This document shows positions 8,615 through 16,368 of a DNA stretch of 61,607 bases, in pieces (position 1 is the stretch's first letter; every line of letters begins with the position of its first letter). A model generated the notes under the pieces. It was not told where the DNA came from. It ran no database searches and was given only the letters and a program-made list of their open reading frames with translations. The position numbers and the translations under genes were made by a program. The stretch spans positions 1 through 61,607 of the forward strand of contig DMMZ01000045.1 in the NCBI GenBank assembly GCA_003452915.1, given 5' to 3'. The DNA is from Clostridiales bacterium. Lineage in GTDB: Bacteria > Bacillota > Clostridia > Oscillospirales > CAG-382.

Positions 8615-10069
8615 TTGAAAAGAAGAGCATTTCGGACCTTTACATTATTATTCATTTTAATAATTATTATGCTTAGGCTATATATACCATGCTCTGCCGA
8701 GGGTGAAGGATTATTTCCGATATTAAACGCAGGGAATGCAGTAGCTGTTTATAATATTGAAAGCGGTCAGCTGTTATATGATAACAGAGGAGACGAGGTT
8801 GTTGCACCGACAGTAAGCACAAAACTGCTTACGATGATGGTTGTCTACGATATTTTCAAAGAGAAGAGTATAAATGCCGAAACACAGATGGTAACTGTAA
8901 GCGCAAAATCCTTGTACAATATCGGTACGCTTGGGGACAAAAGTGCTCCCAGATTAGGTTTAACCGCAGGCAAATCGTTTACGGCAAAAGATTTGATGTG
9001 TGCTTCCTTAGTCGCAAATGCAAACGATGCTTGCAGTGCGCTCGCTTATTATTGTGCGACAGAGCTTTTAGGCGGACAAATCGAGGGCTTCGTTGTTCTA
9101 ATGAATCAAAAGGCTGTCGAAATCGGTGCAACAAACAGCTATTATAAAAATGTTACTGGACTTGTGCAAAACGATATGGTGACCACACCAAAGGATGTTG
9201 CGCTGATTGCAGCTGCTTTTTATAAATACAATGATTTGTTGGTAATAGCAAAACAACCATCGTTTTCTTTCAATGAGGGAAATACAATTCACAACAAAAA
9301 CTATCTGCTCTCAGATGCTCTGATAAGCGATTTTATAATGGCCGAGGCTCTCGGAATAGCTGCAGGTCAGCGTAACGACAATGAAGGATACACTCTTATA
9401 ACCGCAGTGGAAAAAGACGGGTTGTCTTATATACTCGTAATTATGGAAGCCAGTGGCGAGATTCGCGACGCAAACGGTATAAGATCGTTTAACGCAGGAA
9501 ATGCATATGACGACATGAAGATTCTTGTCCCTTGGACACTAACCTCGTTTGGCTACAAAACGATTGTTGAACAAGGAGAGCTTATATCCGAACTCAGGGT
9601 TGACCTTGGTAAGGACTACGACCATGTTTCAGTTGTGCCGGAAAACAAAGTTGAACGGCTTGTCAACAAAAGCGTTGAAATGTCTAAGATTGAAAGAATA
9701 ATTACTTACGACAGCGAAATAGTGCATAAAGGCGAATATAACGAACAAATTGTAGATATGGTTAACGCACCTATTACAAAAGGTCAAGTTGTCGGCACAA
9801 TGCTTTTTACATATAACGGAACTGAAATAGGCAAAGTAAACCTTGTTGCTCAGAGTACGGTTGATTCAAGCGGATTGCTTTCGACTGCAAATAAAATTAA
9901 AAACATACTTTTTGGTAAAACGATGAAGGTAATTTTAATTATTTTTGCTTCTTTGATTGCTATATATATATTGTTTTCTATTGTAACTTCGGTAATGAGG
10001 GGCGTAAAAAAAGTAAAAAAAGTTAACGAACGAAGGAATTTCAAAGAAAAAGATGACGAAAATTCATAA
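8615..10069 (+). CDS. DacF/PBP5-family D-alanyl-D-alanine carboxypeptidase homologue, catalytic motifs lost
   Basis: The 484-residue protein has a signal peptide (residues ~8-28), a transpeptidase-fold domain (~35-290), a C-terminal beta-domain and a final membrane helix (~435-458) with a basic tail. This is the layout of membrane-anchored class C PBPs that trim peptidoglycan stem peptides. All three active-site motifs are changed. The SxxK position reads VSTK (in VVAPTVSTKLLT, nucleophile Ser replaced by Val), SxN reads NAN (VANANDACSAL), and KTG reads AAG (GIAAGQRN). The frame is otherwise intact and the fold-defining residues are kept, so it looks like a maintained pseudoenzyme. TTG start behind GGGGAGGAG. 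Confidence 0.9.
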   Translation: MKRRAFRTFTLLFILIIIMLRLYIPCSAEGEGLFPILNAGNAVAVYNIESGQLLYDNRGDEVVAPTVSTKLLTMMVVYDIFKEKSINAETQMVTVSAKSLYNIGTLGDKSAPRLGLTAGKSFTAKDLMCASLVANANDACSALAYYCATELLGGQIEGFVVLMNQKAVEIGATNSYYKNVTGLVQNDMVTTPKDVALIAAAFYKYNDLLVIAKQPSFSFNEGNTIHNKNYLLSDALISDFIMAEALGIAAGQRNDNEGYTLITAVEKDGLSYILVIMEASGEIRDANGIRSFNAGNAYDDMKILVPWTLTSFGYKTIVEQGELISELRVDLGKDYDHVSVVPENKVERLVNKSVEMSKIERIITYDSEIVHKGEYNEQIVDMVNAPITKGQVVGTMLFTYNGTEIGKVNLVAQSTVDSSGLLSTANKIKNILFGKTMKVILIIFASLIAIYILFSIVTSVMRGVKKVKKVNERRNFKEKDDENS

Positions 10070-10112
10070 TTTATGTATTATAATATAATTTTTATAAAAT
10101 AAAAAATTTCTC

Positions 10113-10141
10113 TTGCAAAAGAATTCTTTATATGGTAATAT
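10113..10141 (+). promoter_or_regulatory. Promoter for secG and probably the downstream aromatic operon
   Basis: TTGCAA at 10113-10118 and TAATAT at 10136-10141 have a 17-bp spacer. It lies about 75 bp upstream of the secG start codon. Confidence 0.65.
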
Positions 10142-10214
10142 GGCATAAGCGGCATAAGAGTAATACAAAAGTCGTAAAAAAGAATTGATTAATTACTTTC
10201 GGAGGATATATAAA

Positions 10215-10646
10215 ATGGAATTGACAATAATTGAGCAGATAATCGGTGGAATACTTATTATAATTGCTATTTTCTTAGTAGCTGTTATAATGATGCAGCA
10301 AAGTAAAAGAAGAGGACTTTCGGGCGTATTATCCGGTAGCTCATCTGATACTTATTTCGGCAAAAATAAGGCTAAAACCAAAGAAAAGATGTTTAGTAAA
10401 TTTACAACAGTTCTTGGAATATTATTTGCAATTCTTGTTTTTACACTCTATGTTATGCACACAGTTATTCAAAATAAGGACGAGACTTCATCAACTGATG
10501 ATACAAGTATAGCCGACACTTCTACAACAGATACAACTTCGGCAGCTATTTCGGATGAGATTTCGGAAGAGGATACATCCGCAGCAGTTTCAGAGATTTC
10601 GACCGACATTTCCGAGGAAATATCCGAAACCAGTGACGCAGAGTAA
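10215..10646 (+). CDS. secG: SecG, preprotein translocase subunit
   Basis: The 143-residue protein has the two membrane helices of SecG, with MMQQSKRRGLSG between them and a SSSDTYFG loop as in bacterial SecG. It stabilises the SecYEG export channel. The start at ATG 10215 is chosen because GGAGGATATA lies just upstream; an ATG 30 bp earlier lacks such a site. The C-terminal ~55 residues are a low-complexity Ser/Thr/Asp/Glu tail that makes the protein about twice as long as usual. The tyrosine leader peptide begins only 26 bp after its stop, so secG probably shares a transcript with the aromatic genes. Confidence 0.93.
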   Translation: MELTIIEQIIGGILIIIAIFLVAVIMMQQSKRRGLSGVLSGSSSDTYFGKNKAKTKEKMFSKFTTVLGILFAILVFTLYVMHTVIQNKDETSSTDDTSIADTSTTDTTSAAISDEISEEDTSAAVSEISTDISEEISETSDAE

Positions 10647-10671
10647 ACATAATACTTTATCGGGAGTTAAA

Positions 10672-10767
10672 ATGACAACAGATATTAGAAGTTATTATTA
10701 TTACGAAGGCCGCTATTATTATGCGGTCTTGTCGTGTTTTAATAATACTGTTGTGAATAAAGCTTGA
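10672..10767 (+). CDS. Tyrosine-rich leader peptide of the aroF-tyrA operon
   Basis: This 31-codon ORF has a CGGGAG site 5 nt before its ATG and encodes a peptide with YYYY, then EGR, then YYY: seven Tyr codons (TAT/TAC) among 31, one Phe and no Trp. It ends at TGA 10765-10767, just before an intrinsic terminator, and is followed by the first enzyme of aromatic synthesis and the Tyr-branch dehydrogenase. Concentration of codons for the pathway's end product is the hallmark of ribosome-mediated attenuators such as the pheA, trp and his leaders. A hairpin (10708-10713 with 10723-10728) lies inside the Tyr block and could pause polymerase. I infer that uncharged tRNA-Tyr stalls ribosomes here. 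Confidence 0.85.
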   Translation: MTTDIRSYYYYEGRYYYAVLSCFNNTVVNKA

Positions 10768-10831
10768 TTTCCCAAATATAAACAAAAAAGGGAACAATTC
10801 GGAGCTCACAAACAGTGGGCTCCGGTTTTTT
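10748..10831 (+). promoter_or_regulatory. Tyrosine attenuator: competing antiterminator and terminator
   Basis: The terminator is CGGAGCTCAC (10800-10809) pairing with GTGGGCTCCG (10815-10824), one G-U pair, followed by GTTTTTT. The antiterminator is CTGTTGTGA (10748-10756, inside the last codons of the leader peptide) pairing with TCACAAACAG (10806-10815) with one bulged A. The two share 10806-10815 and cannot coexist. A ribosome reaching the leader stop would cover 10748-10756 and allow termination; a ribosome stalled on the Tyr codons would leave it free and allow readthrough into aroF. Confidence 0.8.
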
Positions 10832-10864
10832 ATATTAATTTGCCTTAAAAGGAGTTTAGAAAAA

Positions 10865-11881
10865 ATGATTATTGTATTAAAGAACAACAAAAGCGAAAAG
10901 GAAATAGGAGCATTCAAAGAATATCTTGAGCAGAAATATAACGTGGGCGTGCATGTATCGGTAGGACATGACAGTGTTGTATTAGGCTTAATCGGAGACA
11001 CCTCTGCCGTTGACGAGGATTCGATAAGAGCACAAGAAATAGTTGGCGAGGTTAAGCGTGTCGGAGAACCTTATAAAAAGGCAAATCGGAAATTTCATCC
11101 GGACGACACCGTTATAATCTTGGGCAACGGATTGAAAATCGGTGACGGTAGCCTGACCTTAATAGCAGGACCATGTTCTGTCGAAAGCGAAGAACAGGTT
11201 ACCGAAGTAGCTATTGAAGTAGAGAAGTCGGGCGCAGTTATTCTCAGGGGCGGTGCGTTTAAACCCAGAACTTCCCCCTACGCATTTCAGGGAATGGGTG
11301 CGGACGGACTTGACTTGTTAAAAAAAGCCAGAGCAAAAACAGGTTTACCGATTATCAGCGAAGTGATGTCGTCTTCACAAATTGAACTCTTTGATGATGT
11401 TGACATTATTCAGGTAGGTGCAAGAAATATGCAGAACTTTGAGTTGTTAAAAGCTCTTGGAAAGCAGCCAAAACCGATTATGTTAAAAAGAGGACTTTCC
11501 AGTACAATTGAGGAACTTCTAATGAGTGCGGAATACATTATGGCAAGCGGAAACGAACAGGTAATTCTTTGCGAGAGAGGAATACGTACATTCGAAACCA
11601 AAACACGCAACACCCTTGATATTTCAGCGATTCCTATATTAAAAAAATTATCACACCTTCCTGTTTTTATAGATCCGTCGCACGCATCCGGACTTCCGTG
11701 GCTGGTTGAACCACTATCCATGGCAGCGGTTGCAGCAGGTGCAGACGGACTTATAATCGAGGTTCATAATAACCCCGCAAAAGCTTTATGTGATGGTGCA
11801 CAGTCGTTAACACCAGAGATGTTTGATTCTGTTGTCAAAAACATTAAGAAAGTTGCGGATTCTGTCGGTAAAAAATTATAA
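10865..11881 (+). CDS. aroF: 3-deoxy-7-phosphoheptulonate (DAHP) synthase, type I beta
   Basis: The 338-residue enzyme condenses phosphoenolpyruvate and erythrose 4-phosphate, the first step of the shikimate pathway. Residues ~1-75 form the ferredoxin-like regulatory domain found in the Thermotoga-type enzyme. The TIM-barrel catalytic domain shows AGPCSVES (~residue 101), RGGAFKPRTSPYAFQG (~128) and FIDPSHASG near the C-terminus, all conserved. AAAGGAG precedes ATG 10865. It is the first enzyme gene behind the Tyr attenuator, and tyrA follows 71 bp later, so the operon feeds the tyrosine branch. The symbol refers to the family; aroA(G)-type names are also used. Confidence 0.95.
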   Translation: MIIVLKNNKSEKEIGAFKEYLEQKYNVGVHVSVGHDSVVLGLIGDTSAVDEDSIRAQEIVGEVKRVGEPYKKANRKFHPDDTVIILGNGLKIGDGSLTLIAGPCSVESEEQVTEVAIEVEKSGAVILRGGAFKPRTSPYAFQGMGADGLDLLKKARAKTGLPIISEVMSSSQIELFDDVDIIQVGARNMQNFELLKALGKQPKPIMLKRGLSSTIEELLMSAEYIMASGNEQVILCERGIRTFETKTRNTLDISAIPILKKLSHLPVFIDPSHASGLPWLVEPLSMAAVAAGADGLIIEVHNNPAKALCDGAQSLTPEMFDSVVKNIKKVADSVGKKL

Positions 11882-11952
11882 TTTTTTAAAAGAGTTAAAG
11901 TCAAAAAGAATGCTTTCAGACTTAAACATCTGCGAAAGGAATGGTCATAAAT

Positions 11953-12795
11953 ATGAAAAGTATAGCAATAATTGGACTTGGTCTGATAGGTGGATCGATT
12001 GCAAAAGCGGTTAAGAAAAATTCCGACATAAAAGTAATAGGCTGGAACCGTGATGTTTCGGTAGCCAAAACAGCCTTGGAGCAGGGGTCAATAGATTCAA
12101 TTTGGAATAAGGAAAGCATGCTGGAAGCTGACATTGCGGTTATATCTACACCTCCATATGCAACCGTTTCTTTCCTTGAAGAAAACGCTCGCTTGTTTAA
12201 AAAAGGCATGGTTGTTACCGATGTTTGTGGAGTAAAAGAATACATAATAGTTGAATGTGAGCGGATATGTAACGAAAACGATTTGTTTTTTATAGGCGGA
12301 CATCCGATGGCAGGTAAAGAAAAGGGCGGTTATTTTAATACCGATGCAACACTTTTTGTTGGTGCAAGCTATATTATAACACCAACCGAAACGACTTCCC
12401 AAAAAGCAACTGATATCTTAAAAGAACTAATTAATATATTAAAAGCAGGAACAATTACCGTTACAACACCTGAGTTTCACGACAAGGTTATTGCGTTTAC
12501 CTCACAGCTTCCGCACGTACTTGCCGGAGCATATGTGAAGTCGCCGTTGTGTACTAAAAGAAAAGGCTTTTCTGCAGGCAGTTTTATGGATGTTTCGAGG
12601 GTAGCAACAGCGGATGAACGTCTTTGGACAGAGCTTTTTATGCTCAACAGCGAAAACCTGGTCACAGAGATAAATACGCTGATAAATAACCTTTCTGCAT
12701 ACAGGGATGCAATTATTAAAGGCGACAATTCAAGACTTTCAACTATTATAAAAGAAGGTCGGGAAATAAAAGAATGTGATAATTTACAATTTTAA
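11953..12795 (+). CDS. tyrA: Prephenate dehydrogenase
   Basis: The 280-residue protein starts with a Rossmann loop (IAIIGLGLIGGS) and has GGHPMAGKEKGGY near residue 120, the prephenate-binding signature of the TyrA family. It oxidises prephenate to 4-hydroxyphenylpyruvate with NAD(P)+, the committed step to tyrosine. I chose ATG 11953: an in-frame ATG at 11941 sits only 1-2 nt after the GAAAGGA site, too close to initiate, while 11953 has the 12-nt spacing seen at several genes here. It has no visible ACT domain, which fits regulation of the operon by the upstream Tyr attenuator. Confidence 0.93.
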   Translation: MKSIAIIGLGLIGGSIAKAVKKNSDIKVIGWNRDVSVAKTALEQGSIDSIWNKESMLEADIAVISTPPYATVSFLEENARLFKKGMVVTDVCGVKEYIIVECERICNENDLFFIGGHPMAGKEKGGYFNTDATLFVGASYIITPTETTSQKATDILKELINILKAGTITVTTPEFHDKVIAFTSQLPHVLAGAYVKSPLCTKRKGFSAGSFMDVSRVATADERLWTELFMLNSENLVTEINTLINNLSAYRDAIIKGDNSRLSTIIKEGREIKECDNLQF

Positions 12796-12849
12796 AAAAA
12801 CCTTGAGTTAACAAAAAATTATACAACTTATTGAGTTCCTATTGCATTT

Positions 12850-12856
12850 TTCGACA
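12850..12856 (-). promoter_or_regulatory. Possible Spo0A (0A) box
   Basis: The minus strand reads TGTCGAA, an exact match to the 0A-box core, inside TTTTGTCGAAAAAT. It lies 65 bp upstream of the histidine-kinase-like gene. A 7-bp match can occur by chance, so this is only suggestive. Confidence 0.35.
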
Positions 12857-12920
12857 AAATATGCTAATGTATACATATAGTAATATATTAATAGTTTGTA
12901 AAAAAGCAGGAGGTACAATA

Positions 12921-14003
12921 ATGCAGGATGTTGTTGTAAATAAATGCATGGATAGCATGAAAAAGACAGTAAGAGAGCTCGCATACCCTGCGTTATTGCT
13001 TGATAAGGATTATAAAATTTGCTGTAAAAATGATTTCTGTATAAATAGAATTATTCCTTTGAGAATGGGTTCATCAATAAAATACCGTTTAAACGCTTCA
13101 GATTTTAAACGCCTTATCCAACAGCAAGTCGGTGAGACAATAAGAGTGAGCATAGATGCAAATACACTTTGCTGGGCATATGTATACCGTGGAGATGATT
13201 ATTACTTTATAGGCTTAAGAACTCTGACCGCAACACTGCAAAACCGCATTAGTGAATTAATGCAGCTTAATACCGACTTAACCGAATCTCTTTTGTGTCA
13301 GATGAGTGTTATATCTTCGGATGGTGAAATAGGACTATCAGAGTTGATTAAACACAAATGTAATCGCATAATACGATCTCAGCAGCATATCAGCGAGTTT
13401 TTACGAATAGTGAACGGTGTAAAAAATACAAAGACACAACTTTGTGACATTGATGCAATTCTAAATGCTGTTATAATATCATTACGTGACGCACTTCGTC
13501 CTTTAGGTGTACAAATAAATTATAACGGAAGTGCCGATATGCTAAAAAGCCGTTATGCGTTAATATGTGAACCTGATTTTAATATAGTTTTGTGCCTTAT
13601 GATATATAACAGTATAAGAATTTCACAGAGTGAAAAACTAAGAATTGACACAAATACAATAAATGGGAAATTGTATATTTCGATATTAACCGACAGTGTA
13701 TTACCAGAGAATACGGCCAAATTTATTTGTGAAGGCGATCTTGAAACCGAGAATTTTTCCTCTCCTGACAGCTGGATATACTTTGAATTGCTACTTATAA
13801 AAAAGCTATGTGAATACTATTTATGGGACATAAGCTTTAGCGCACCCGGTTCGGATTATTCACGTTTACAAATTACACTGTCAATTACGCTTGAACGTGA
13901 AATTGTGTCTGAAATGTCCGTTAACGATAACTATGTGTCCGAGAGAGAAAGAAAAAGACTATTCGCGCTTGAATTTGCTGATTTTTTTGACAGATATTAT
14001 TGA
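12921..14003 (+). CDS. Degenerate sensor histidine-kinase-like protein
   Basis: The 360-residue soluble protein starts at ATG 12921 behind AGGAGG; the longer frame from 12831 has no comparable site. Residues ~15-105 resemble a PAS-like sensor domain. Residues ~110-165 form two helices like a dimerisation domain, but no clear phospho-acceptor His is in context. The last ~170 residues follow the HATPase layout (a YNSIRIS N-box-like segment, then FELLLIKKLCEYY where GLGLxIVK would be, then FSAPGSDYSRLQITL). The DxGxG and GxG ATP-lid motifs are missing, so ATP binding is doubtful. A possible 0A box lies upstream. Function unknown; I infer a kinase-derived regulator. Confidence 0.6.
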   Translation: MQDVVVNKCMDSMKKTVRELAYPALLLDKDYKICCKNDFCINRIIPLRMGSSIKYRLNASDFKRLIQQQVGETIRVSIDANTLCWAYVYRGDDYYFIGLRTLTATLQNRISELMQLNTDLTESLLCQMSVISSDGEIGLSELIKHKCNRIIRSQQHISEFLRIVNGVKNTKTQLCDIDAILNAVIISLRDALRPLGVQINYNGSADMLKSRYALICEPDFNIVLCLMIYNSIRISQSEKLRIDTNTINGKLYISILTDSVLPENTAKFICEGDLETENFSSPDSWIYFELLLIKKLCEYYLWDISFSAPGSDYSRLQITLSITLEREIVSEMSVNDNYVSERERKRLFALEFADFFDRYY

Positions 14004-14090
14004 CTTTTTTCTGCTTATAAACTAAAATGATACAGATAGAATCAAGAAAATGATTTTGTCAGTATTTTAATAGTTTTTAATATAATATTT

Positions 14091-14306
14091 AGGTCCTCGG
14101 GTGTCCGGTGCATACACTTTTATGTTATTGCCCGACTTAATAAGGAAGCGGGGTGAAAATCCCCCACGAACTCGTCGCTGTAAAGGAAGAGTCTGTTGCA
14201 AATATGCCACTGATATAAACTTGACATTTAGTCAAAGTTGTTGTTGGGAAGGTAGCGGCAGGTGTTGAAGCCTAAGTCAGAAGACTTGCCCGATTACTGA
14301 TACAAC
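14091..14306 (+). promoter_or_regulatory. Cobalamin (adenosylcobalamin) riboswitch aptamer
   Basis: The order of conserved blocks is that of the cobalamin family: GGTGCATAC-like start, AAGCGGGGTGAAAATCC, CCCCCACG, CGCTGTAA, GAGTC, ATGCCACTG, GGGAAGG and the B12 box (AGTCAGAAGACTTGCC, ~14274-14290). The ligand is an adenosylcobalamin-type corrinoid. It controls the DUF4430 and ECF S-component genes that follow. The exact 5' boundary is uncertain by ~10 nt. Confidence 0.93.
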
Positions 14307-14447
14307 AAGTTACGGTAAGAAAAGGATGTACAACCTTTTTATCAGTAACTGATGTTGTAGACCGTACAAAGAGCCGCGAGAAAATCGGCGCAGGTACAAA
14401 ACAACTCTTTAAAAAAGAGTTTGTCTCGTTGCGCTATAGAAATATTT

Positions 14448-14499
14448 TCCTCCATTCTTTGTAGAGTTCCTATTTATTGAATCTACAAAGAAAGGAGGA
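14448..14499 (+). promoter_or_regulatory. Ribosome-binding-site sequestering hairpin of the cobalamin riboswitch
   Basis: TCCTCC at 14448-14453 and TTCTTTGTAGA at 14455-14465 pair with TCTACAAAGAA (14482-14492) and GGAGGA (14494-14499): 17 bp with one A-A mismatch and a 16-nt loop. The 3' strand contains the AAGGAGG site of the next gene (ATG 14507). This points to translational control. Upstream segments (TACAACA near 14301 with TGTTGTA near 14353) offer alternative pairing with the aptamer. Confidence 0.8.
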
Positions 14500-14506
14500 T
14501 TTATTT

Positions 14507-15001
14507 ATGAAAAAGGAAACAAAGATCATCATCCTGGTCGCATTGGTGTTTGCGTTGCTAATAGGAGTTGTTGCTTTTACGTTAATCAACTCTAATTCCG
14601 GCAAAAACAATTCCGATGAATCCAGTGCGACTTCGCAAATAAGCGTATCGGATCAGTCTGTAGCCAGTGATACCGAAGAAACAGTCGCAGAAAGCGTTAA
14701 TTCTGAAGAACAGTTTTCAAAGACAATCATTGTTCTGGTAAAAGTTGAAGGCAACGAAACCAAAACTTTTACAATCGGTACAGATGCTGAATTTCTGCTT
14801 GACGCATTAAACCAGATTGACCTTGTAGAAGGCGAAGACAGTGAGTACGGTTTTTTCATTACAGCGGTTGACGGCGTTGCTGCAAACGAGGATAAGCAGG
14901 AATGGTGGGGAATATACGAGGACGGAAACATGACTCAGACAGGAGTTTCTACCACGCCCATAGAGGACGGTGATACCTTTGAGCTTATATTATCCAAATA
15001 A
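14507..15001 (+). CDS. Membrane-anchored DUF4430 (transcobalamin-like) protein
   Basis: The 164-residue protein has an N-terminal membrane anchor (residues ~6-29), a Ser/Glu-rich linker, and a DUF4430 domain from ~75 to the end, with the family's EWWGIY segment and a final DGDTFELIL strand. DUF4430 domains resemble the C-terminal domain of transcobalamin/intrinsic factor. The gene sits directly behind a cobalamin riboswitch and overlaps an ECF S component, so I infer a surface corrinoid-binding protein that hands ligand to the transporter. ATG 14507 follows AAAGGAGG, which lies within the sequestering hairpin. A second DUF4430-like lipoprotein is at 24988-25443. Confidence 0.85.
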   Translation: MKKETKIIILVALVFALLIGVVAFTLINSNSGKNNSDESSATSQISVSDQSVASDTEETVAESVNSEEQFSKTIIVLVKVEGNETKTFTIGTDAEFLLDALNQIDLVEGEDSEYGFFITAVDGVAANEDKQEWWGIYEDGNMTQTGVSTTPIEDGDTFELILSK

Positions 15002-15500
15002 TAGCAGCAAACTCAGAAAGATGGTTTTGTTCTCATTACTGGGAGCAATACTAGTTATTTTTAAAGAAGTGAATCCTATCAGGTATAATATAGAATTTGT
15101 ATCAACGTTGATAATAGCTTATACCTGTGTATTTGGATGGTATGCGTTGATTCCGACTTATATTTTTGTTGCAATAGAACAAATTTTATACGGCTTCAAC
15201 ATTTGGACATATTTTTATTTATATGCGTGGGCTATTCTTGTACTTATTTCTTTTCCGTTTCGTAAACTTCGTTCACCTATATTATGGGCTATGATTGCAG
15301 GTGTTTTCGGACTCTCTTTCGGTGCGTTAAGTGCGATTACCAGTTATTTTATAGGTGGCTGGGGAGCGGCGGTTGCATACTGGACAAGCGGGTTATGGTT
15401 CGATTTGACTCATTGTGTCGGTAACTTTATTATAACATTATTATTATGTTATCCGCTCAGAATACTTCTTGAAAAAGGGAAAGAAACTTTAAAAATATAA
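14970..15500 (+). CDS. ECF transporter S component, probably for cobalamin
   Basis: The 176-residue protein has five to six predicted membrane helices and the compact size of an energy-coupling-factor substrate-binding subunit. It ends with a GLWFDLTHCVGNFIITLLL helix, as in this class. I place the start at GTG 14970, overlapping the DUF4430 gene by 32 bp behind AGAGGA; ATG 15021 is the alternative. The S component needs a shared EcfAA'T module, which is not in the window. Cobalamin specificity is inferred from the riboswitch and the DUF4430 partner, not from residues. Confidence 0.8.
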   Translation: MIPLSLYYPNNSSKLRKMVLFSLLGAILVIFKEVNPIRYNIEFVSTLIIAYTCVFGWYALIPTYIFVAIEQILYGFNIWTYFYLYAWAILVLISFPFRKLRSPILWAMIAGVFGLSFGALSAITSYFIGGWGAAVAYWTSGLWFDLTHCVGNFIITLLLCYPLRILLEKGKETLKI

Positions 15501-15505
15501 AAAGA

Positions 15506-15542
15506 ATGCGTGTTACTTTAATCAGCTACACGCATTTTTTAT
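15506..15542 (+). terminator. Rho-independent terminator
   Basis: AATGCGTGT pairs with ACACGCATT (9 bp) and is followed by TTTTT, directly after the ECF S-component stop codon. Confidence 0.85.
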
Positions 15543-15564
15543 TATCATTTTTTACAACAACCCA

Positions 15565-15780
15565 TTAAAGTGTTTTGTGGATATAATCCGCAAAGCAGGT
15601 AAAGGCGGTGAGTTCGGCTAAAAGCAATACATAAAATTCAATAGCTGCTCTATATGTAGAACTCATCATATCTAAAGTTGTTATGTAACCTACACAGAAA
15701 ACAGTGATAACAATAGCTCCGCTTAATAAAATATGTGAAGCAAAGCGAGATAAGGATCTTCTTTTTGTCTTGTTTTTCAT
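15565..15780 (-). CDS. Small two-helix membrane protein
   Basis: The 71-residue product has a basic N-terminus (MKNKTKRRSLSRF) and two hydrophobic segments (about residues 15-34 and 45-62). An AGAAAGGAAA site lies at normal distance before the ATG. I do not recognise the family. It is divergent from nrdR and convergent with the cobalamin operon. The favourable ribosome site and membrane profile support a real gene. Confidence 0.6.
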   Translation of the reverse strand: MKNKTKRRSLSRFASHILLSGAIVITVFCVGYITTLDMMSSTYRAAIEFYVLLLAELTAFTCFADYIHKTL

Positions 15781-15893
15781 AAAAAATATATTTCCTTTCT
15801 TTACAAATCGTTTTTATTATGTTACAGTATAAATATCTATTATTAATTAATAAGCATAATAATATATAAATTTGTTTTTGGAGGTCAAAAGTT

Positions 15894-16349
15894 GTGAAAT
15901 GCCCATCATGTTCGCATTCTGAAAGCAAGGTAATAGATTCGCGTCCGTCTTCTGAGAATTCATCTATCCGCAGAAGAAGAGAGTGCCTAAATTGCCAAAA
16001 GCGGTTTACAACATATGAGACAATTGAGACAGTGCCTATAATAGTAATTAAAAAGGACAAATCAAGGGAGAGCTTTGATCGTAACAAGATTTTCAACAGC
16101 ATAATCAGAGCTTGCGATAAACGCCAGATAACCAGAAGCCAGATGGAAACAATTGTCGACGAGATAGAAGCTGCTTTACAGAACGCCCTACAAAACGAGG
16201 TTTCAACTGCAATTATCGGCGAAATGGTTATGAAAAAGCTAAAAGTTATTGACGAGGTTGCCTATGTAAGGTTCGCCTCGGTTTACAGGCAGTTCAGAGA
16301 CATCGGCGACTTTATGGATGAGCTTAAAAATTTGCTTGCTGAAAAATAA
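15894..16349 (+). CDS. nrdR: Transcriptional repressor NrdR
   Basis: The 151-residue protein has a zinc ribbon (Cys3, Cys6, Cys31, Cys34) with the RRRREC spacer, followed by an ATP-cone domain (VIKKDKSRESFDRNKI). NrdR binds NrdR boxes upstream of ribonucleotide reductase operons and senses ATP/dATP. The GTG start at 15894 is chosen because GGAGGTC lies 8 nt upstream and it gives the exact family N-terminus. Its targets are not in the window. Confidence 0.97.
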   Translation: MKCPSCSHSESKVIDSRPSSENSSIRRRRECLNCQKRFTTYETIETVPIIVIKKDKSRESFDRNKIFNSIIRACDKRQITRSQMETIVDEIEAALQNALQNEVSTAIIGEMVMKKLKVIDEVAYVRFASVYRQFRDIGDFMDELKNLLAEK

Positions 16350-16368
16350 ATAGAACAAACAAAATAAG

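Noticed and set aside
10555..10767. A 70-residue ORF overlapping the end of secG.
   Set aside because: Its first half is a shifted reading of the secG tail; only the last 31 codons, with their own ribosome site, are a real leader ORF.
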